The translations under genes were made by a program, and so were the position numbers. The notes under the pieces are model-generated. The model was not told the DNA's origin and did not search any database. It saw only the letters and a program-made list of their open reading frames with translations. This document shows, piece by piece, positions 7,784 to 12,439 of a stretch of 12,439 nt of DNA. The DNA is from Ferruginibacter sp. Lineage in GTDB: Bacteria; Bacteroidota; Bacteroidia; Chitinophagales; Chitinophagaceae. Position 1 is the first letter of the stretch, and each line of letters opens with the position of its first letter. The stretch lies in the NCBI GenBank assembly GCA_025357775.1, contig JANXOQ010000376.1, positions 1 to 12,439 on the forward strand, written 5' to 3'.

Positions 7784-8788
7784 TTATTTGCCAATCGCTA
7801 TAATCTGAAATGTTCCTGCTTTCATTTTAGGTCTACCTTTTTCGTTATTAGCCAAAGGCTCAAATTCTGCTGTGGGCAAATATAAGAAATGGGTTGCATT
7901 GTCAATCGCAATAGTTCTTGCACCCTTTTTGGTTGGTATGTTTTCAATGAGTTTAAATTTGTTTGCATTTTCTTCTTTAATTACAGACATTGTTCCATCT
8001 GCTCCATTGCTGGTAAAAATGTTTTTAGTTTTATCATCAAATGCTACCCCATCGCAGCCATCACCTATAGCTAACTTATCAATAATTTTACCATTGGTTG
8101 CATCTACAATTACTAACATTTTTTCGCAACCTGCAAAAAGCCTTTTTGTTGCTACATCAATTGCAAGTCCAGTAGGGCTTTCGCCTGGTAAAATACTCCA
8201 ATGATTTAGCACCTTAAATGTTTTCATATCTATAACTACTATTTCATTTTTATCTTCCACGTTTACAAATAGTTTTCCTTGGCCATCACTTACAGCAGTT
8301 TCTGGTTTGCCCCCAACATTTATACTGTCTATTAATTTATCACTTACTGGGTCTATGATAGATAAGTTTTTACTGCGACCATTGCAGGTTATAATTTTTT
8401 TAGAAAAAGATTCATACATAATTGCATCAGGATTTTGCCCTGTTCCTATTTGACCTAAAACTTTATTAGTATTTATATCAAACACCGTTATATTATTTAA
8501 CCTACCGTTACTTGTGTATCCTTTTTTATTGGTAACATCAAATGCAATACCATGTACTCCTGTTGTGTTTTCAATTACACCAACAGAATCGCCAGTGCGT
8601 TTATCTAAAATATTTACTTGTGTACCGTGGCTCACATACAACCAATTATGCACTGGCGAAATAGCCAAGTAATCCCAACCACCAGCACTGGCTATATGAA
8701 ATGTATTAACGATATGTAAGCCAGTTTTTTCCTGAGCGTTTACTTTTAAGATTGTAAACAGTGTTAGCGTAAGTAGTAACTTTTTCAT
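7784..8788 (-). CDS. YncE-like secreted beta-propeller protein (YVTN repeats)
   Basis: A 334-residue exported protein. The signal peptide is clear (MKKLLLTLTLFTILKVNA, cleavage near Ala18), so it is periplasmic or secreted. The rest is a seven-bladed-propeller type sequence built of YVTN-like repeats. Each has a strand pattern such as ITVFDINTNKVLGQIGTGQNPDAI (100-123), LSIIDPVSDKLIDSINVGGKPETAV (142-166), IVVIDMKTFKVLNHW (183-197) and VIVDATNGKIIDKLAIGDGCDGVAF (226-250). No catalytic or haem-binding motif is evident. Such propellers usually bind partners or ligands. As the first gene of the RND operon it may be a periplasmic accessory, sensor or cargo binder for the pump; that is inference from position only. 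Fifty-eight bases separate it from the broken PepSY gene upstream, with no clear promoter box. Confidence 0.88.
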   Translation of the reverse strand: MKKLLLTLTLFTILKVNAQEKTGLHIVNTFHIASAGGWDYLAISPVHNWLYVSHGTQVNILDKRTGDSVGVIENTTGVHGIAFDVTNKKGYTSNGRLNNITVFDINTNKVLGQIGTGQNPDAIMYESFSKKIITCNGRSKNLSIIDPVSDKLIDSINVGGKPETAVSDGQGKLFVNVEDKNEIVVIDMKTFKVLNHWSILPGESPTGLAIDVATKRLFAGCEKMLVIVDATNGKIIDKLAIGDGCDGVAFDDKTKNIFTSNGADGTMSVIKEENANKFKLIENIPTKKGARTIAIDNATHFLYLPTAEFEPLANNEKGRPKMKAGTFQIIAIGK

Positions 8789-8846
8789 TATTAAATTTTA
8801 AGAATATAAAAAAAGAGTAACACACAGCTTCTCTTCATAAAAATAT

Positions 8847-9250
8847 TTAGTCTTTAACTTCTTTCAAAAATTTTCCATCAGCATCAAACATTACGTCTTT
8901 ACCTTCTACTTCAGCTTCGTAATTAATAGTACCATCTACTTTTGTAATTTTGCCCCTGCTTTAATATTCTTTCCTTTATGGTGTTCTTTCACGTATGCTA
9001 ACACAGTTGCAGGTAAGTCAGCTACTTTAATTTCCATTTCACTTTCTGTCATGCTTCCATTAGCTATAAATAAAGCAGACATAGTTGTGCCATTCATCTT
9101 AAACCCAGCTTCATATTTACCATCTTCTTTTTCCCACTTTGCTTTATTGTTAGGATACGTTTTGGTAAATGCCGCTTTTACAGCCACTGGCACATTGGCT
9201 TCTTTTAATTTTTGAGCATTGGCAGTAAAAGCAACTGAAATAGTTAGCAT
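8847..9250 (-). pseudogene. PepSY-like (BLIP-fold) secreted protein, frameshifted
   Basis: The intact frame gives only 104 residues (stop at 8936-8938), ending ...NIKAGAKLQK. One added A in the A run at 8948-8951 (minus strand) restores GAKITKVDGTINYEAEV and continues to FDADGKFLKEVKD with a TAA at 8847-8849. This gives about 135 residues, the usual two-repeat PepSY-like plan: VPVAVKAAFTKTYP...KWEKEDGKYEAGFKMNG, then DLPATVLAYVKEHH...TKVDGTINYEAEVEG. The lost tail is thus still well conserved. The 5' end is also odd: the signal peptide is only MLTISVAFTANAQ, without the usual basic start, and an in-frame stop lies 5 codons upstream. It may be a recent pseudogene, or a sequencing error may explain the frameshift. 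A TAnnTTTG match on the minus strand (9351-9358) is a weak promoter candidate. Proteins of this family are periplasmic, often small stress- or metal-linked products; the role is not settled. Confidence 0.8.
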
Positions 9251-9259
9251 GGCTGTATC

Positions 9260-9482
9260 ATGAAACTACTATATAAAAAAGTTTTACTTAAAAAAAATAT
9301 TAGTTGCCATGTTTGTGGAAGATATTTAACTGTTTATAAGCCAAAAAAAACAAAAATACTATTATAAATATGGTACCATTGGTTGTTGTTGTAATAAAAG
9401 AGCTAGTGAATTTTATGAATCATTTGTAACAATGCTTGGGCATTATAAAGTATCTTTAGTGATAGCTTATACGAAATCATAG
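9260..9482 (+). pseudogene. Remnant of a serine recombinase C-terminal zinc ribbon
   Basis: No intact gene is present, but two plus-strand frames join into one family-like stretch. Frame one (9260-9367) reads LLKKNISCHVCGRYLTVY then KPKKTK before a stop. Skipping one A near 9353-9356 moves into a second frame, which gives KYYYKYGTIGCCCNKRASEF, then YESFVTMLGHYKVS, to a TAG at 9480-9482. This follows the zinc beta-ribbon of large serine recombinases as found in Bacteroidota elements: LRGF-like lead, CxxCGRxLTG, a short basic linker, YYYY, a second cysteine pair, then a KAE-like helix. The catalytic domain is absent. It abuts the damaged 5' end of the PepSY-like gene and ends 35 bp from the tRNA-Ala 3' end. 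I read it as the scar of a lost mobile element. Confidence 0.6.
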
Positions 9483-9517
9483 AAATGCAAATGTTCAATT
9501 TATGCATCAGCTATTTG

Positions 9518-9590
9518 TGGAGAATAACGGATTCGAACCGTTGACCTATTCACTGCCAGCGAAGCGCTCTACCAACTGAGCTAATTCCCC
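9518..9590 (-). tRNA. tRNA-Ala (GGC)
   Basis: A 73-base cloverleaf. The acceptor stem is GGGGAAT/ATTCTCC with one G-U pair, the D arm GCTC/GAGC with loop AGTTGGTA, and the anticodon loop CTGGCAG carries GGC (alanine, GCC/GCU codons). The variable loop is AGGTC and the T arm AACGG-TTCGAAT-CCGTT. The discriminator is A, and the 3' CCA is not encoded (genomic ACAAA). The anticodon stem CTTCG/TGAAT has a C27-U43 mismatch and a G31-U39 wobble, so it is weaker than normal. It lies 37 bases downstream of the citrate synthase terminator on the same strand. Confidence 0.95.
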
Positions 9591-9627
9591 AAAAGATTAC
9601 AAATATTATCTTATAAACCCACTGTTC

Positions 9628-9654
9628 AAAAAAACTCCGAAACTATTTCGGAGT
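9628..9654 (-). terminator. Intrinsic terminator of citrate synthase gene
   Basis: On the minus strand a perfect 9-bp stem (ACTCCGAAA with TTTCGGAGT), with a 3-base loop, is followed directly by seven T. It begins 41 bases after the citrate synthase stop codon and separates that gene from tRNA-Ala. Confidence 0.88.
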
Positions 9655-9695
9655 CTTAAACTTTTCGAAAATATTCCACAACATTCAACTTTGTA

Positions 9696-11021
9696 TTAGT
9701 CACCCCAAACCTCATCCTCTCCTTTCAACCATTTTTTTACTAAATCGTTTGTTACAGATTTAGGGCGCTCAAGAGGGAAACCAAAAACTCTATCCCAACA
9801 AAGACTAGCTAATACCCCTAATGCACGACTTACACCAAATAAAACAGTATAAAACTCATACTCTACCATACCATAATGTACAAGCAATGCACCACTATGT
9901 GCATCTACATTAGGCCATGGATTTTTTATTTTTGCTTTACTGCTTAATATTGGAGGTACTGCTTCATAAATATTCCATACTGTTTGTACCAATTTATCGT
10001 CTGGCATATGCTTTTTTCCAAACTCCATTTGAGCTGTAAAGCGTGGGTCAGTTTTTCTAAGTACGGCATGGCCATAGCCAGGAACTACTTTTCCCTCAGC
10101 CAAAGTTTTTTCTACGTATTCTGTTATTTGTTCTTTGGTAGGGTTATCGCTTCCTATTTGCTCACGCAGTTCAAAAATCCATTTTATTACTTCTTGATTT
10201 GCTAAGCCATGTAATGGACCCGCAAGTCCATTCATACCAGCTGCGAAACTAAGGTAAGGGTCACTTAATGCAGAGCCAACCAAATGAGTTGTATGAGCAG
10301 ATACATTACCTCCCTCATGGTCTGCATGTATTGTCATATACAAGCGCATAAGTTCTTTAAAACCTTCATCTTCGTAGCCCATCATGTGAGCAAAATTACC
10401 TGCCCAATCAAGCAATCCATTAGGTTGTATATGCACTCCTCCTTTATATTTTCTTCTATAAATATATGCAGCTATACGAGGCAATCGAGCAATTAAATCC
10501 ATCGTATCATCAAAGGTAGCTTCCCAATAATCTTTTTTACTCATGCCTTGTGCATAACGTTTTGCAAAGGTACTTTCTGTTTGTAAAGCCATCACAGCTA
10601 CTACAAATTGTGTCATAGGGTGTGCCGTTATAGGCAGTGCTTCAATAGTGGCAAATACATGGTTAGGCACATGGCTCCTACGCTGCCACACACTTGTAAG
10701 GTGGTGTGCATCATCTTCTGTAGGCAAATCACCCACTAACATTAAATAAAATAACGCTTCTGGCAATGGCTCAGAGCCTCCAGGCGCTTTTGGCAATTTT
10801 TCTTGCAATTCTGGTATAGAGTAACCTCTAAACCTTATACCATCTTGAGCATCAAGCAGAGAAGTTTCTGTAACTAAACCTGTAATACCACGCATACCTT
10901 GGTATACCTGTGCAAGAGTAACTTCCCCAATTTTTTTATCTCCATGCTCTTTTAGCATTTCTTTCATTTCCGCCCCTACTACATCTGCTTTTTCTTTAAA
11001 GCGTTGTTTTATAATTCCCAT
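9696..11021 (-). CDS. gltA: Citrate synthase (eukaryote-like type I form)
   Basis: A 441-residue citrate synthase, condensing acetyl-CoA and oxaloacetate into citrate at the entry to the TCA cycle; cytosolic. The catalytic triad is intact: His271 in [10 protein letters not shown], His318 in [16 protein letters not shown] and Asp373 in [10 protein letters not shown]. The oxaloacetate/CoA region [14 protein letters not shown] (231-244) is also typical. The long form with the [13 protein letters not shown]-terminal part (60-71) and the [17 protein letters not shown] segment (395-411) resembles mitochondrial-type dimeric enzymes, which Bacteroidota commonly have. The start [11 protein letters not shown] is a good fit, with no longer frame needed. 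It is a single-gene unit ended by a strong hairpin. Gene symbol given by function. Confidence 0.95.
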   Translation of the reverse strand: MGIIKQRFKEKADVVGAEMKEMLKEHGDKKIGEVTLAQVYQGMRGITGLVTETSLLDAQDGIRFRGYSIPELQEKLPKAPGGSEPLPEALFYLMLVGDLPTEDDAHHLTSVWQRRSHVPNHVFATIEALPITAHPMTQFVVAVMALQTESTFAKRYAQGMSKKDYWEATFDDTMDLIARLPRIAAYIYRRKYKGGVHIQPNGLLDWAGNFAHMMGYEDEGFKELMRLYMTIHADHEGGNVSAHTTHLVGSALSDPYLSFAAGMNGLAGPLHGLANQEVIKWIFELREQIGSDNPTKEQITEYVEKTLAEGKVVPGYGHAVLRKTDPRFTAQMEFGKKHMPDDKLVQTVWNIYEAVPPILSSKAKIKNPWPNVDAHSGALLVHYGMVEYEFYTVLFGVSRALGVLASLCWDRVFGFPLERPKSVTNDLVKKWLKGEDEVWGD

Positions 11022-11267
11022 GATATTGAGTTGTGAATGTGATTTTAATATTCAATTAAATACTTAAAAAAATTAATAATTATGTAAATTGATTGTTATT
11101 TAGTTGGGTAAGACATACTCAGTGATAAGTTTATTTAAAAGTAATCAATACTAAATTAACAATGATTAAAATTACGAAGCTAAAAACTGTAAAACAAACT
11201 ATTTATGATAAAAGTTTAATAAATTTTTAAAATCTATTATGAATGTAAATTTATTTAAAAATAGGTG

Positions 11268-11275
11268 CAAAATTA
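11268..11275 (-). promoter_or_regulatory. Possible -7 box upstream of citrate synthase (TAATTTTG)
   Basis: TAATTTTG on the minus strand fits TAnnTTTG exactly, about 247 bases before the citrate synthase ATG. It is the only exact match in the first 250 bp upstream. No -33 TTTG is visible and the leader would be long, so it is tentative. Confidence 0.3.
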
Positions 11276-11357
11276 TTTGTAAAAAAACGAAATGTTATAT
11301 AATAAAGAGGGTTTTTAGCGTTATGGGAGAATTTGAAGAATGTAAAACCCAGTAATA

Positions 11358-11477
11358 ATACCTTGTATTGAAATATTGTTAAAAACAAGTACTAATGTAT
11401 GGCAATGTTTGTAAAGCCCGAACCAAAGCCCAATAATGAATTAATCTGGATTATGCATTTAAAACAATACAAGGTAT
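11358..11477. repeat. 13-bp perfect inverted repeat flanking 94 bp
   Basis: ATACCTTGTATTG (11358-11370) is the exact reverse complement of CAATACAAGGTAT (11465-11477). The interior is richer in G and C than its surroundings (GGCAATGTTTG, AAAGCCCGAACCAAAGCCC with a repeated AAAGCCC). Either a closing helix of a structured RNA or the ends of a 120-bp miniature element would explain it. No clear target duplication beyond short AT matches is visible. Confidence 0.65.
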
Positions 11478-11637
11478 ATATAAATGATAAATAAATTACA
11501 ACCATATAAAATTTCTTATGTTACTTATCTTCAATATAGAGTTTTAAACGAAAATTAATTTTTAAAAATTACCAAATTTGTAATCTGGATTAAACTCAAT
11601 ACATATTGATAATCATTGAACTTTTTAATAATACAAT

Positions 11638-11669
11638 AGCATAAATTATATCATATTGATATTTATGCT
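11638..11669. other. Hairpin over the stop of the last gene
   Basis: AGCATAAAT (11638-11646) pairs with ATTTATGCT (11661-11669) as a perfect 9-bp stem; four more pairs are possible beyond a 3-base bulge. The stem includes the stop codon of the minus-strand gene (11663-11665). It lacks a good T run on the minus side, so a terminator role is uncertain. Confidence 0.4.
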
Positions 11670-12439
11670 TTCGATTTAAAGTTTTTAATAGTAGCAAACA
11701 AACTATTATCATTATCAATTTCTGCATAAGAAAATTTTAGATTGGTAGGGTGTAATAGAAGTTTGGCTACAATTTGATTATAACAATCACTGCTAAGTAC
11801 AGGCAGCAATTGGCGAACATTGTTAGCATCGTATTGATGTAATAAAGGCATTAAAATTGGCAACCAATGTTTTGGTTTAATGGCTACCCACTCATTATTT
11901 ATTTTTAGTAAAAGATAACAGTAAATATATAAAAGCTGTGTTGCAGTATTTTGCCAAACAATGGCTTGGATATGTCTATCTCTAATTTTATTATTTTTTG
12001 ATTTTATTAATATGAATTGATTATTAGTGTTGACTTCTAAAAAATTAATATTCCATATATACTTTAAAGTAGCGGCGATTATATTTTGATTAAAATTTTT
12101 ATCATTACAATCAACTTTTAAGAAATTAGCTGATAAATTAAAAATTAACACTTGGTTTGATACACTAAAGATGTAATTATTTTTATCATTTTTAAAAGCA
12201 CTATTCATTAAATTTTGCCAAGCAATTGTAATATTTGTACTATTTAATAATTCTTCAATTTTACTATAAAAATATTTATTATAGTGATTGTGCATACCAT
12301 AAATAAAGGCATGTTCATTTATGTTGTATTGGTTTTGAAACCATAAGGTGAGACAATTAAATATTTTTAAATCGATTAAACTGCACGGATAATGTAGATT
12401 AACTTCGTGAAAACAAAATTGATTTTCAGAAATTTTACA
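11663..12439 (-). CDS. Unrecognised Asn/Lys/Ile-rich protein, 5' end outside window
   Basis: The frame is open from the stop at 11663-11665 to the right edge, 258 codons plus the stop. It reads CKISENQFCFHEVNLHY at the edge, then LIDLKIFNCLTLWFQNQYN. The first in-window methionine that follows (12293-12295) would give 210 residues. Because the upstream stretch stays open and looks protein-like, the true start is probably outside. I do not recognise the family. No signal peptide, membrane helix or catalytic motif is seen in the visible part. It is rich in Asn, Lys and Ile, with aromatic and Trp residues (AWQNLMN, KYIWNINF, IVWQNTATQLLYIYCYLLLK, KPKHWLPILMPLLHQY) and a helical C-terminal half. 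It is probably cytosolic. The composition follows the AT-rich DNA. Confidence 0.65.
   Translation of the reverse strand, partial: CKISENQFCFHEVNLHYPCSLIDLKIFNCLTLWFQNQYNINEHAFIYGMHNHYNKYFYSKIEELLNSTNITIAWQNLMNSAFKNDKNNYIFSVSNQVLIFNLSANFLKVDCNDKNFNQNIIAATLKYIWNINFLEVNTNNQFILIKSKNNKIRDRHIQAIVWQNTATQLLYIYCYLLLKINNEWVAIKPKHWLPILMPLLHQYDANNVRQLLPVLSSDCYNQIVAKLLLHPTNLKFSYAEIDNDNSLFATIKNFKSKA

Larger units (their letters stand above)
11022..11662. other. 641-bp gene-free AT-rich region
   Basis: No convincing gene is present. The region upstream of citrate synthase holds a perfect but distant -7 match (11268-11275, minus), a 7-bp GGGTTTT/AAAACCC pair (11309-11315 with 11344-11350), a 13-bp inverted repeat (11358-11477), and a 12-bp direct repeat TAATCTGGATTA at 11442-11453 and 11581-11592. 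Two plus-strand frames of 22 and 24 codons (11162-11230, 11484-11558) look like chance or eroded coding sequence. Confidence 0.7.

Noticed and set aside
11162..11230. 22-codon plus-strand frame MIKITKLKTVKQ...
   Set aside because: Too short, with no promoter box or family match; AT-rich chance frame is likely.
11358..11477. Invertible promoter flanked by inverted repeats
   Set aside because: The 94-bp interior shows no TAnnTTTG box in either direction and no invertase gene is nearby.
11484..11558. 24-codon plus-strand frame MINKLQPYKISYV...
   Set aside because: Too short and without supporting signals, though it could be an eroded gene fragment.

Overview
The window looks like a chromosomal segment of a low-GC Bacteroidota, probably Chitinophagaceae-like. 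The basis is AT-rich coding sequence, several perfect TAnnTTTG promoter boxes (the Bacteroidota -7 element), a PepSY-like secreted protein, a eukaryote-type citrate synthase, and a tRNA gene whose 3' CCA is not encoded. Taxonomy is inferred from these traits, not from a marker-gene comparison.

Left part (1-2110). The edge carries a 28-bp direct repeat with an 80-bp period and a 17-bp perfect inverted repeat, then a possible 33-aa small gene. A two-gene minus-strand unit follows: a VF530/DUF2132 protein with a TTG start, then a DUF1415 protein. Divergent from it is a plus-strand HDAC-superfamily deacetylase with a complete active site. A hairpin at 2008-2029 separates this gene from the convergent efflux operon.

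Middle (2109-8788). A tight minus-strand operon reads YncE-like beta-propeller, TolC-type outer-membrane protein, lipoprotein adaptor, 1026-aa RND pump, and a five-helix EamA protein. Gaps are 11, 5 and 3 bp, and the last pair overlaps by 8 bp. Together they should form a tripartite export system across both membranes. The pump has the D/E/K charge pattern of metal-type (CusA/CzcA) RND proteins, and the adaptor appears to lack the usual alpha-helical hairpin.

Broken region (8847-9590). A PepSY-like gene is split by a one-base deletion in an A run, which cuts off about 32 C-terminal residues, and it has an abnormally short signal peptide. Directly against its 5' end lies a frameshifted, unlisted plus-strand remnant resembling the C-terminal zinc ribbon of a serine recombinase. 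It ends 35 bp from the 3' end of a tRNA-Ala(GGC) gene. This looks like a scar of a past mobile-element event next to a tRNA.

Right part (9591-12439). Citrate synthase (minus strand) has an intact catalytic triad and a clear intrinsic terminator. Its upstream 640 bp hold no convincing gene but do hold a 13-bp perfect inverted repeat around 94 bp and a 12-bp direct repeat. The window ends inside an unrecognised Asn/Lys/Ile-rich protein gene that stays open to the right edge.

I see no defence system, CRISPR array or complete mobile element. The most unusual items are the recombinase scar with the damaged PepSY gene, the hairpin-less adaptor in a propeller-led RND operon, and the two structured intergenic repeats.
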